From positions 1-21,379 of the forward strand of contig NZ_JBEPAK010000120.1 in NCBI RefSeq assembly GCF_040298565.1: a DNA stretch of 21,379 nucleotides. Reading direction: 5' to 3'. The position numbers were made by a program, and so were the translations under genes. Position 1 is the first letter of the stretch, and each line of letters starts with the position of its first letter. The notes beneath the pieces are model-generated. The model was not told the DNA's origin and did not search any database. It saw only the letters and a list, made by a program, of their open reading frames with translations. Below, one piece after another: positions 6,133 through 13,964 of the stretch. This stretch comes from Kitasatospora sp040298565 (GTDB lineage: Bacteria > Actinomycetota > Actinomycetes > Streptomycetales > Streptomycetaceae).

Positions 6133-7632
6133 ATGAAACGATTGGGGACCTCACGACTCGACGCCATCGACCGGGCCCTGTTCGACCGCATCGCCGCCGC
6201 CCCGCTGCACGGCACCCGCCCCTGGTTGCGGGCCCTGAGCCGGGCCGCCGACCACGGACTGCTGTGGACGGGCACCGCCGCCGTCCTCGGCGCGTTCGGC
6301 GGGCGCACCGGGCGGCGGGCGGCCCTTCGCGGACTCGGCTCGCTCGCCATCGCCTCGGCCACCGCCAACACCGTCGCCAAACACGCCACCCGCCGGCCCC
6401 GCCCCGCGCTGGACGGCGTACCGTCCCTGCGCCGGCTGCTGCGCCAGCCCGTCACCACGTCGTTCCCCTCCGGCCACTCCGCCTCCGCGGCCGCCTTCGC
6501 CACCGGCGTGGCCATCGAGTCCCCGCTGCTGGGGGCGGCCGTCGCGCCGATCGCCGCGGCGGTGGCGTTCTCGCGGGTCTACACCGGGGTGCACTACCCG
6601 GGCGACGTCCTCGCCGGTGCGGCGCTGGGTGCGGCCGCGGCCGGCACCACCCTGCGGTGGTGGCCGCGCGCGTCCGACGCCCCGCCGTCGGCCGCCCCCG
6701 CCGCTCGCCCGGCGCCCGCGCTGAAGCGGGGGAGGGGCCTGTCGGTGGTGGTCAACTCGGGCTCCGGCAACGGCTCCCCGATAGCCGCCGGCCCCGAGGA
6801 CACGGCGGAGGAACTGCGCGCCATGCTGCCCGAGGCGGACGTCCGGGTGTGTGGACCGCAGGACGACCTGGCCAAGATGCTGGGCGAGGCCGCCGACCGG
6901 GCCGCCGCCGTCGACGGCGCGCTCGGGGTGTGCGGGGGCGACGGCAGCGTCAACCTGGCCGCCGCCCTGGCCGTCGAGCGCGCACTGCCGCTGGCCGTCT
7001 TCCCCGGCGGAACCCTCAACCACTTCGCCCTGGACCTCGGCGCCACCACCCACGGGGCCACCGCCGAGGCCGTGGAGGCCGGCAGCGCGGTCGGCGTGGA
7101 CCTGGGACTGGCCGCCGACGCCGACGGCACCCGGACCTTCGTCAACACCTTCAGCCTCGGTATCTACCCCGAACTCGTGCACCAGCGCGAGAAGTTGGAG
7201 GGACGCATCGGCAAGTGGCCGGCCCTCGCGGTGGCCGTGGCCAAGCTGTTGCCGAGCGCCGAACCGGTCACCGTCCACGCCGCCGGCCGCCCGCGCCGAC
7301 TGTGGCTGCTGTTCGCCGGCAACGGGGCGTACGAACCGGCGGGCCTCGCCCCCACCCGGCGCGCCGCGCTGGCCGACGGACTCCTCGACGTCCGGGTCGT
7401 CGACGGCGGCAGGCCCTTCGCCCGCACCCGGCTGGCCGCCGCCTTCCTGTCCGGGACCCTGGACCGTTCCCGGGTCTACCGGACGGTTCGCCTGCGCGCC
7501 TTGGAGGTGGACTCCCTCGGCGACGCCGACCGCATCGCGGTCGACGGCGAAAGCGTCCCGGCGCACGGTGCGCTGCGGCTGTCCAAGTCGCCCGCCGCGC
7601 TCACCGTCTACCGCCCGGCGGTCGCCGACTGA
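6133..7632 (+). CDS. PAP2 phosphatase / diacylglycerol-kinase-like fusion
   Basis: 499-residue two-domain protein. Residues 1-175 are a PAP2 (lipid phosphatase) domain with the three-part active site K83xxxxR88P, PSGH (112-115, His115) and SRVYTGVHYPGD (147-158; His154, Asp158), and several hydrophobic segments that place it in the membrane. After a Pro/Ala linker (181-200), residues 202-495 are a DAGK/YegS/sphingosine-kinase-like catalytic domain: nucleotide loop VVNSGSG (206-212), GGDGSVN (268-274) and FPGGTLNHFA (290-299). Known PAP2 domains dephosphorylate lipid phosphates while the kinase domain phosphorylates lipids, so one chain may interconvert lipid pools; the substrates here are unknown. 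The ATG at 6133 was chosen from the leaderless -10 box. It is monocistronic, bounded by hairpins. Confidence 0.9.
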   Translation: MKRLGTSRLDAIDRALFDRIAAAPLHGTRPWLRALSRAADHGLLWTGTAAVLGAFGGRTGRRAALRGLGSLAIASATANTVAKHATRRPRPALDGVPSLRRLLRQPVTTSFPSGHSASAAAFATGVAIESPLLGAAVAPIAAAVAFSRVYTGVHYPGDVLAGAALGAAAAGTTLRWWPRASDAPPSAAPAARPAPALKRGRGLSVVVNSGSGNGSPIAAGPEDTAEELRAMLPEADVRVCGPQDDLAKMLGEAADRAAAVDGALGVCGGDGSVNLAAALAVERALPLAVFPGGTLNHFALDLGATTHGATAEAVEAGSAVGVDLGLAADADGTRTFVNTFSLGIYPELVHQREKLEGRIGKWPALAVAVAKLLPSAEPVTVHAAGRPRRLWLLFAGNGAYEPAGLAPTRRAALADGLLDVRVVDGGRPFARTRLAAAFLSGTLDRSRVYRTVRLRALEVDSLGDADRIAVDGESVPAHGALRLSKSPAALTVYRPAVAD

Positions 7633-7641
7633 GCCTCCGGG

Positions 7642-7691
7642 CCGGGCCCGTCGTCCGGAGCCCCGCTCGGCGGGGTCGGGGACGGGCCCGG
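7642..7691. terminator. Bidirectional terminator between convergent genes
   Basis: CCGGGCCCGTC (7642-7652) and GACGGGCCCGG (7681-7691) are perfect 11-nt inverted repeats enclosing a smaller internal GC hairpin (CCCCGC..CGGGG around 7661-7676). It is placed between the lipid-enzyme stop and the phosphatase stop. Confidence 0.7.
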
Positions 7692-7698
7692 TCGGCGG

Positions 7699-10212
7699 TC
7701 AGCGGACCGCCACCCCGACCAGGCAGGTGTCGTCGTCCGTGTCGGCGCTGCTGTACTGCAGCAGGTGGTCCAGGTGCCCCTCCAGGCCGTCCGCGCTGGT
7801 GGCCGACTGGTGGTGGGCCCGCTCCGCGAGCGTCATCAGGTTGGTCAGGGACGCCTGGAGCGACTCGTCCCGGCGCTCGATCAGCCCGTCGGTGTACATC
7901 ACCAGGGTGTCGCCGGCCTGGAGGACGAAGTCGTGCTCCTCGTACTCCGCCTGGTCCAGGGCGCCGAGCAGGATGCCGCCCACCTGCGGGAGGGTCATCG
8001 CCCGGCCCTCCCGCACCAGGACCGGCGGCGGGTGGCCCGCGCGGGCCCAGCGCAGCCGGCGGGTGGCCGGCTCGTAGAGCCCGCAGACCGCGGTGGCCGT
8101 GACGTTGTCGGTCAGGTGGTGGGTGACGCTGTTGAGCCAGCTCAGCAACTGGGCCGGCCCGGCGCCGGTGGCGGCCAGACCGCGCAGGGCGTTGCGCAGC
8201 GCGACCATGCCGGTGGCGGCCTCGATGCCGTGCCCCGCGACGTCGCCGACGCACAGCAGCACGTCGCCCGTCGGCAGGGCCAGCGCGTCGTACCAGTCGC
8301 CCCCGACCAGGTGGTCCTTCTCGGCCGGGCGGTAGCGGACCGCGACGCGCAGGTCGTGCAGGTCCAACGGCCCCCGGGCGGGCGGCATGATGGCGTGCTG
8401 GAGCTGGAGGGCGAGGCGGCTGCGCTCGGCGGCCTGCTGCTCGCTCTGCGCCAGCTGGTCGCGGGTGGCGGCCAGCGCCACCTCCGTCCAGTGCTGGGCC
8501 GAGATGTCCTGGTAGGCGCCGCGGACGATGCGCAGCCCGCTGTCCGGGTCGCGCACCGGCTCGGCCACCACGCGGATGTGCCGGGTGACGCCGTCGGGGC
8601 GTTGCAGCCGGAAGGCGGTGGAGGCCGGGCGCCGGTGGTACAGGAGGGTGCGCAGGAACCGGCCGATGGTGTGCCGGTCGTCCGGGTGGGCGTGCTCGGC
8701 CAGCTGGTCGAGGGCGATCGGCTGTGCGGTGGGCGGCAGCCCGTGAAGCTCGAACAGCGTGTCGTTCCAGACGATCTGACGGGTCTTCAGGTTCTCCTCG
8801 AAGCCGCCGATCCGGCCCAGACGCTGCGCGTGCTGGAGCAGCCGGGCGACCCTCGGGGTGCCGTCGTCGAGCCGCCAGACGACCACCAGGTGGATGCCGT
8901 GGCGGCTGATGCTCACCTGCGCCCGGGCGCTCAGCGGCACCCCGTCGACCAGGGCGGCGAGCCGCATGCCCTGGGCGCGGAAGGGCTCTCCGGTGGCGAA
9001 GACGTGCTCGACCTTCTCGGCCAGGCCTCCCGGCTCGGCCGCCAGCGGGTACGCCTCCAGCAGGCGGGTGCCCACGATGGCGGCGGTGGGCCGGCCGGCG
9101 AAGTCGACGAAGGACGGGTTGACGTGCCGGATCACGAACTTCAGCGGGAGCTCGGTGTCCTCAGGAGCCACCCGCAGGACCAGGCAGGGATCGAGGAGAC
9201 CGTCCGTCAGCTGCCGCAACTCGTCGAACTGGGCGTCCGCCGGGTCCGCGACGGCGTACTGCCGGCTGTCCCAGGACTCCAGGGTGGCGGCCGCCACCTC
9301 GGCCAGCGCCTCGAACTGCCGTTGCAGGGGCTGCGACTGCTCGGGCAGCGCCTCGCGCCAGCAGATCTCCAGCACGCCGATCAGCCGGCCGCCGACCCCC
9401 GCCGGGACGGCGAGGCGCCCGCCGCGGATCTCGTGCTGGCCGATCGAGGGCAGCGACGCCTCGGCGAGCGTGTGGTAGCCGACCGCGGCGCGTTCGTCCA
9501 GGGCCCGGCGGGCCGGGGTCGGCACGCCCGGCGGGACGTGCCGCCAGCGGCGCGCCTCCTCCGGCTGGAAGCCGGCGCTGCCCGCCAGGGACAGCGAGAG
9601 GTCGGGGTGGGCCGCCCAGACCGCCACCGCGGCCACCCCGAGCGGCCGCAGGGCGTGCTCCAGCATGGAGCGCGCGGCCGTCGCGGCGTCACCGCCCGCG
9701 ATGGTGTCGGCCTCGGTGCTGCGCAGCCGCAGCGCCACCGGGTCCTCCGGCCGGACGGCCGTACCGGCGACGAAGTCCCGGGCGAGCGCCGAGATCTGGT
9801 CCGCCGCCACCTGGTTGACCAGGTCGGCGGCCAGCGCCAGCGTCGTGACGCCCGCCTGCTCGGCCAGGCTCTCCAGCTGCCGGGCAGCCTCGGTGGGGCC
9901 GCAGCGCAGCCGCTCCACCAGGACGCCGACGGCCATCTCGACGACGGCACGGCCGGCCGCGTCGGCCTGCGCCTGGTCCAGCTCCTGGCGCAGCCGCTCG
10001 ACCGTGGTGGCGAGCCGGCCGACGGCCGCCGCGTCGCCTCCCGGCTCCTGGGTGGCCGGCGCCTCCGGGTCCGCCGGGGTCCGCTGCGCGCCGACCCTGG
10101 GGGCCTCGACGCCCGGCTCGATCGCGGCGGGGCGGCCGGTGGCGAGTCGCTCCTGGGGGTCCTGCACGGTGGTGGCTCCTGGGGTCTCGGCTGCTGCTCC
10201 GGCGGTGGTCAC
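7699..10212 (-). CDS. ANTAR-GAF-PAS-PAS SpoIIE-type PP2C phosphatase
   Basis: 837-residue cytosolic multidomain serine phosphatase of the SpoIIE/RsbU class, which dephosphorylates STAS anti-anti-sigma proteins and so frees sigma factors. Domain order: disordered Pro/Ala N-terminus (1-60); helical ANTAR-like segment (about 67-135, AGRAVVEMAVGVLVERL); GAF (about 178-313); PAS (about 335-450); second PAS with PAC-like end (about 465-575, WNDTLFELHG and GAYQDIS); coiled-coil linker (575-605); PP2C (615-837). Metal-binding acidic residues are visible in GGDWYD (637-642), GDVAGHG (656-662), MYTDGL (772-777) and DTDDDT (824-829). The start is GTG at 10212-10210, overlapping the kinase stop as GTGA with no good SD, so translation is probably coupled to the kinase. 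An upstream-open reading frame exists but is the shadow of the kinase gene. Confidence 0.88.
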   Translation of the reverse strand: MTTAGAAAETPGATTVQDPQERLATGRPAAIEPGVEAPRVGAQRTPADPEAPATQEPGGDAAAVGRLATTVERLRQELDQAQADAAGRAVVEMAVGVLVERLRCGPTEAARQLESLAEQAGVTTLALAADLVNQVAADQISALARDFVAGTAVRPEDPVALRLRSTEADTIAGGDAATAARSMLEHALRPLGVAAVAVWAAHPDLSLSLAGSAGFQPEEARRWRHVPPGVPTPARRALDERAAVGYHTLAEASLPSIGQHEIRGGRLAVPAGVGGRLIGVLEICWREALPEQSQPLQRQFEALAEVAAATLESWDSRQYAVADPADAQFDELRQLTDGLLDPCLVLRVAPEDTELPLKFVIRHVNPSFVDFAGRPTAAIVGTRLLEAYPLAAEPGGLAEKVEHVFATGEPFRAQGMRLAALVDGVPLSARAQVSISRHGIHLVVVWRLDDGTPRVARLLQHAQRLGRIGGFEENLKTRQIVWNDTLFELHGLPPTAQPIALDQLAEHAHPDDRHTIGRFLRTLLYHRRPASTAFRLQRPDGVTRHIRVVAEPVRDPDSGLRIVRGAYQDISAQHWTEVALAATRDQLAQSEQQAAERSRLALQLQHAIMPPARGPLDLHDLRVAVRYRPAEKDHLVGGDWYDALALPTGDVLLCVGDVAGHGIEAATGMVALRNALRGLAATGAGPAQLLSWLNSVTHHLTDNVTATAVCGLYEPATRRLRWARAGHPPPVLVREGRAMTLPQVGGILLGALDQAEYEEHDFVLQAGDTLVMYTDGLIERRDESLQASLTNLMTLAERAHHQSATSADGLEGHLDHLLQYSSADTDDDTCLVGVAVR

Positions 10213-13200
10213 CGCGTGAGGTGGTGCGTGATCCGGCTGACCACCTCGTTCGCGTCGACCGGCTTGGTGATGTAGTCGCTCGCTCCGGCCGCCAGGCTCT
10301 TCTCCCGGTCGCCGATCATGGCCTTGGCGGTGACGGCGATGATCGGCAGGCCCTCGTGCTCGGGCATCGCGCGGATCGCCGCGGTGGCCGTGTACCCGTC
10401 CATCTCGGGCATCATCACGTCCATCAGGATGACGTCGATCCCGGGGTGGGCGGTGAGCGACTCCAGGGCGGCCCGGCCGTTCTCGGCCTGGAGGACGCGC
10501 ATGCCGTGGAGCTCCAGGATGCTGGTGATCGCGTACAGGTTGCGGTCGTCGTCGTCGACGACCAGCGCCGTGCGGCCGGCGAGGGCCGGTTCGGCGTCCG
10601 GGCTCCAGGACCCGACCCGCTCCGGGCCGTGCGCCGGGGGCAGGGCGCCGCCGGGGCGGTCGGCGCTCATGTGCAGGGCGATCCGCTCGCGCAGCTCGTC
10701 CAGGCTGGCGATCAGCTCCAGCGGCCGCTCGTCCTGCCGCAGGAACGCGTCCGCCTGCTCGCCGGCGGCGCCCCGGTTGTGGTGCGCCAGCACCGGGACG
10801 GTGTGCAGGGCCGGGTCGCCCTCCATCTCGGCGAGGAGCGTGGCGGCTGTGCCGTCCGGCAGGTCCAGTTCCAGGACGACGCAGTGGCAGGGGGCGGTGG
10901 CGAGCGCGGTGGCGGCCTCGTGGGCTCCGACGGCGGTGACGATCTCGACCTGCCGGTGCCCGGCGGAGTAGCGGGCGAGGTCGGCGACGGCGTTCTCCGC
11001 CACCAGGCTCAGCAGCCCGTTCGGCCGGCTCTCCACCACCAGGAGGCGCCGCGGGCGCCCGGGGGAGGCGTGGTCGCCCGGGTCGTGCACCGGATCCTCG
11101 GACGGCCGCACGGCGGCGCCGCCCAGCGCCCCGGAGACGGCCGGCGGCTCGCCGGTGGGCACCTCGGAGTGCGCGACGGGGAGGTAGAGGGTGAAGACGC
11201 TGCCCCGGCCCAGGGTGCTCTCCACGGTGATCGCACCGCCGAGCAGGTAGGCGATCTCGCGGCTGATGGACAGCCCGAGGCCGGTGCCGCCGTACTTGCG
11301 GCTGGTGGTGCCGTCGGCCTGCTGGAAGGCGCCGAACACCGTCTCCAGGTTCTGGGGGGCGATGCCGATGCCGGTGTCGGTGACGCGGAAGGCGAGCACC
11401 GGGCCGCCGCGCCGCACGCCGTCGGGCAGTTCGGCCTCGACCGCGGGCTCGATGCGCAGCTCGACCCGCCCGTGCTCGGTGAACTTGACGGCGTTGGACA
11501 GCAGGTTGCGCAGCACCTGGCGCAGCCGGTAGTCGTCGGTGCGCAGTTCGCCGGGCACCCCGGGGGCCGTCCGGACGGCGAAGGCGAGGTTCTTCTGCCC
11601 GGTCATCGGGCGGAAGGTGGCCTCGACGTAGTCGAGCAGCGCGGGCAGCGGCACCGCGTCGACGCTCAGGTCCATCTTGCCGGCCTCGACCTTGGAGAGG
11701 TCGAGGATGTCGTTGATGAGCTGGAGCAGGTCGGAGCCGGCGGAGTGGATGATGCCGGCGTACTCGACCTGCTTGGCCGTCAGGTTCCGGGTGGGGTTCT
11801 GGGCGAGCAGCTGGGCGAGGATCAGCAGGCTGTTGAGCGGGGTGCGCAGCTCGTGGCTCATGTTGGCCAGGAACTCCGACTTGTACTTCGAGGCGAGGGC
11901 CAGCTGGTGGGCGCGTTCCTCCAGTTCCTGGCGGGCCTGCTCGATCTCCAGGTTCTTGGTCTCGATGTCGCGGTTCTGCGCCGCCAGCAGCTCCGCCTTG
12001 TCCTCCAACTCGGCGTTGGAGAACTGGAGCTCCTCCTGCCGGGCCTGCAACTCCTCGGACCTCGCCTGGAGTTCGGCGGTCAGGCGCTGGGACTCGCCGA
12101 GCAGCTCGTCGGTCCTGGCGTTGGCGATGATGGTGTTGAGGTTGACCCCGATGGTCTCCAGCAGCTGGTCCAGGAAGTCCCGGTGGACCTGGGTGAACGG
12201 CTTCACGGAGGCCAGTTCGATGACGCCGAGGACCTGGTCCTCGACGACGATCGGCAGCACGACCAGCGACAGCGAGTCGATGCGGCCGAGGCCGGAGGCG
12301 GCGGCCAGGTAGCCGGGCGGGAGGGCGTCGACGGCGATGGTCCGCCGGCTGCGCGCGGCCTGGCCGACGAAGGACTCGCCGAGGCGGAAGCGGGTGGGGC
12401 GGTCGCCGTCGGGGAAGGCGTAGGAGCCGACGAGTTGGAGCGTCGTGCCGTCCGGGCCGTCCTCGGCGAGGTAGAAGGCGCCGCACTGGGCGCCGACCAG
12501 CGGGGCGAGTTCGTCCATCACGGACGCGGCGACGACGCCGAGGTCGCGCCTGCCTTGCATCAGGGCGGAGAAGCGGGCGAGGTTGGTCTTCAGCCAGTCC
12601 TGTTCCTCGTTGGCCCGGGTGGTCTCGCGCAGCGACTCCACCATGAAGTTGATGTTGTCCTTGAGGTCGGCGACCTCGCCGGAGGCGTCCACGGTGATCG
12701 AGCGGGTCAGGTCGCCGGCCGCCACCGCGCTGGTGACCTCGGCGATCGCCCGGACCTGCCGGGTGAGGTTGCCGGCCAGCTCGTTCACGTTCTCGGTGAG
12801 CCGCTTCCAGGTGCCGGACACGCCCTGGACCTTGGCCTGGCCGCCCAGGCGCCCCTCGGTGCCGACCTCCCGGGCGACCCTGGTCACCTCGTCGGCGAAG
12901 GAGGAGAGTTGGTCGACCATCGTGTTGATGGTCTCCTTCAGCTCCAGGATCTCGCCCCGGGCCGTGACGGTGATCTTCTGCGAGAGGTCCCCCTCGGCCA
13001 CCGCGGTGGCCACCTGGGCGATCGCCCGGACCTGGCCGGTGAGGTTGCCGGCCATGGAGTTCACCGAGTCGGTGAGGTCGCGCCAGGTCCCGGACACGCC
13101 GACGACCCGGGCCTGGCCGCCGAGGATGCCCTCGGTGCCGACCTCCCGGGCGACCCTGGTCACCTCCCCGGCGAAGGAGGAGAGTTGGTCGACCATCGTG

Positions 13201-13664
13201 TTGACGGTGTTCTTCAGCTCCAGGATCTCGCCCCGGGCGTCGACCTCGATCTTCTGGGTGAGGTCGCCGCGCGCCACCGCCGTGGTCACCTGGGCGATGC
13301 CGCGCACCTGCCAGGTGAGGTTGCCGGCCATCGCGTTGACCGAGTCGGTGAGGTCCGCCCAGGTGCCCGACACCCCGGGCACCTGCGCCTGGCCGCCGAG
13401 GCGGCCGTCGGTGCCGACCTCGCGCGCGACCCGGGTCACCTCCGAGGTGAAGTGGGACAGTTGGTCGACCATCCCGTTGAACACCGAGGCGATCTCGCCG
13501 AGCAGCCCGGGCGCGTCGTCGGGCAGCTTGGTGCTGAAGTCGCCGTCCCGGACGGCCGTGAGGCCCGCCAGCAACTGCCGCAGTTCCGGCTCGTTCCCCG
13601 GAGCGGCGTCCGGCCCGCCCTCCGGGCGGTGCTGCGAACCCTTGGACGTCAGCGGACCAGCCAT
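10209..13664 (-). CDS. Soluble hybrid histidine kinase: poly-HAMP, GAF, HisKA, HATPase, two receivers
   Basis: 1151-residue cytosolic hybrid sensor kinase without membrane segments. Order: four HAMP-like units with an exact 92-residue period (GD at 41, 133, 225 and 317); GAF (about 370-515); long coiled coil (520-595); HisKA H-box MSHELRTP (602-609, phospho-acceptor His604); N-box RNLLSNAVKF (719-728); G1 DTGIG (763-767); G2 YGGTGLGLS (791-799); degenerate receiver 1 (about 873-1000); canonical receiver 2 (about 1031-1150; DDDD 1037-1040, LMDVMMP with Asp1082, Lys1134 in TKP). In receiver 1 the acceptor position is Glu932 and the acidic pocket and Lys are missing. The start at 13664-13662 has GGAGG 9 nt upstream. 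Architecture resembles OsaA-type kinases of S. coelicolor osmoadaptation, but orthology is not shown. It is the first gene of a pair with the phosphatase; its promoter in 13665-13884 is unclear. Confidence 0.9.
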   Translation of the reverse strand: MAGPLTSKGSQHRPEGGPDAAPGNEPELRQLLAGLTAVRDGDFSTKLPDDAPGLLGEIASVFNGMVDQLSHFTSEVTRVAREVGTDGRLGGQAQVPGVSGTWADLTDSVNAMAGNLTWQVRGIAQVTTAVARGDLTQKIEVDARGEILELKNTVNTMVDQLSSFAGEVTRVAREVGTEGILGGQARVVGVSGTWRDLTDSVNSMAGNLTGQVRAIAQVATAVAEGDLSQKITVTARGEILELKETINTMVDQLSSFADEVTRVAREVGTEGRLGGQAKVQGVSGTWKRLTENVNELAGNLTRQVRAIAEVTSAVAAGDLTRSITVDASGEVADLKDNINFMVESLRETTRANEEQDWLKTNLARFSALMQGRRDLGVVAASVMDELAPLVGAQCGAFYLAEDGPDGTTLQLVGSYAFPDGDRPTRFRLGESFVGQAARSRRTIAVDALPPGYLAAASGLGRIDSLSLVVLPIVVEDQVLGVIELASVKPFTQVHRDFLDQLLETIGVNLNTIIANARTDELLGESQRLTAELQARSEELQARQEELQFSNAELEDKAELLAAQNRDIETKNLEIEQARQELEERAHQLALASKYKSEFLANMSHELRTPLNSLLILAQLLAQNPTRNLTAKQVEYAGIIHSAGSDLLQLINDILDLSKVEAGKMDLSVDAVPLPALLDYVEATFRPMTGQKNLAFAVRTAPGVPGELRTDDYRLRQVLRNLLSNAVKFTEHGRVELRIEPAVEAELPDGVRRGGPVLAFRVTDTGIGIAPQNLETVFGAFQQADGTTSRKYGGTGLGLSISREIAYLLGGAITVESTLGRGSVFTLYLPVAHSEVPTGEPPAVSGALGGAAVRPSEDPVHDPGDHASPGRPRRLLVVESRPNGLLSLVAENAVADLARYSAGHRQVEIVTAVGAHEAATALATAPCHCVVLELDLPDGTAATLLAEMEGDPALHTVPVLAHHNRGAAGEQADAFLRQDERPLELIASLDELRERIALHMSADRPGGALPPAHGPERVGSWSPDAEPALAGRTALVVDDDDRNLYAITSILELHGMRVLQAENGRAALESLTAHPGIDVILMDVMMPEMDGYTATAAIRAMPEHEGLPIIAVTAKAMIGDREKSLAAGASDYITKPVDANEVVSRITHHLTR
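12635..13545. repeat. Tandem 276-bp repeats encoding HAMP units
   Basis: The N-terminal coding region of the hybrid kinase repeats with a 276-bp period (92 codons). For example, the block around 12917-12960 recurs almost unchanged around 13193-13236, and a diverged version appears near 13469. Three full units and one partial unit are visible. Strong nucleotide identity between the middle units suggests recent duplication or ongoing homogenisation. Confidence 0.8.
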
Positions 13665-13901
13665 CGAACGTCGCCTCCGTAGAACGCCGGGCCGGAGCCC
13701 GCATCCGGTCGTGCGCACCACGGCCGACCGGGTGCCGGGTGGCTCCGGGTCGCCACTCCGGAGTGCGGTGGGTACCGTCAACGGAGGCTACCCCAGGGCC
13801 CGCGGCGCGGGAAAACGCCTGCCACCGGGGTGGAAGCGGGCCGCACCGCGGGTGCGACCCCCGACGACGCGGCCTTCACAAAACGTTTACGGTGGATGAC
13901 T

Positions 13902-13926
13902 GCATCGATCGGCGGACCCGGGGTAG
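13902..13926 (+). promoter_or_regulatory. Putative sigma-B-type promoter of the sigma factor gene
   Basis: GCAT (13902-13905), 15 nt, GGGTAG (13921-13926) fits the streptomycete sigma-B pattern GNNT-N14-16-GGGTAY except for the last base. A start about 13934 would give a 30-nt leader with SD at 13954-13958. A more canonical GTTTAC at 13885 is 30 nt away, too far to be the -35. No other strong element was found in the 13665-13964 divergent spacer. Confidence 0.4.
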
Positions 13927-13964
13927 CAGGGCCTCCGTCGTGCCGTTCTCGGGAAAGGACCTGC

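Noticed and set aside
12635..13545. CRISPR-like or satellite repeats
   Set aside because: The periodic DNA is in-frame protein-coding repeat (HAMP units) with no spacer-repeat structure.
10221..13682. Long plus-strand frame opposite the hybrid kinase
   Set aside because: Val/Gly/Asp-rich antisense shadow caused by high GC codon use; no domain, and the minus strand has a complete multidomain protein.
7699..13704. One 2001-codon minus-strand protein
   Set aside because: Upstream of 10212 this frame is a low-complexity Arg/Pro/Gly shadow of the hybrid kinase in another frame. Recognisable domains start only at the GTG that overlaps the kinase stop.
13665..13781. 39-residue N-terminal extension of the hybrid kinase
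   Set aside because: No SD and no homology; the ATG at 13664 has GGAGG at proper spacing.
13788..13816. Sigma-B-type promoter for the hybrid kinase (GTTT..GGGTAG on minus strand)
   Set aside because: The spacer is 19 nt, outside 14-16, so support is too weak to list it.
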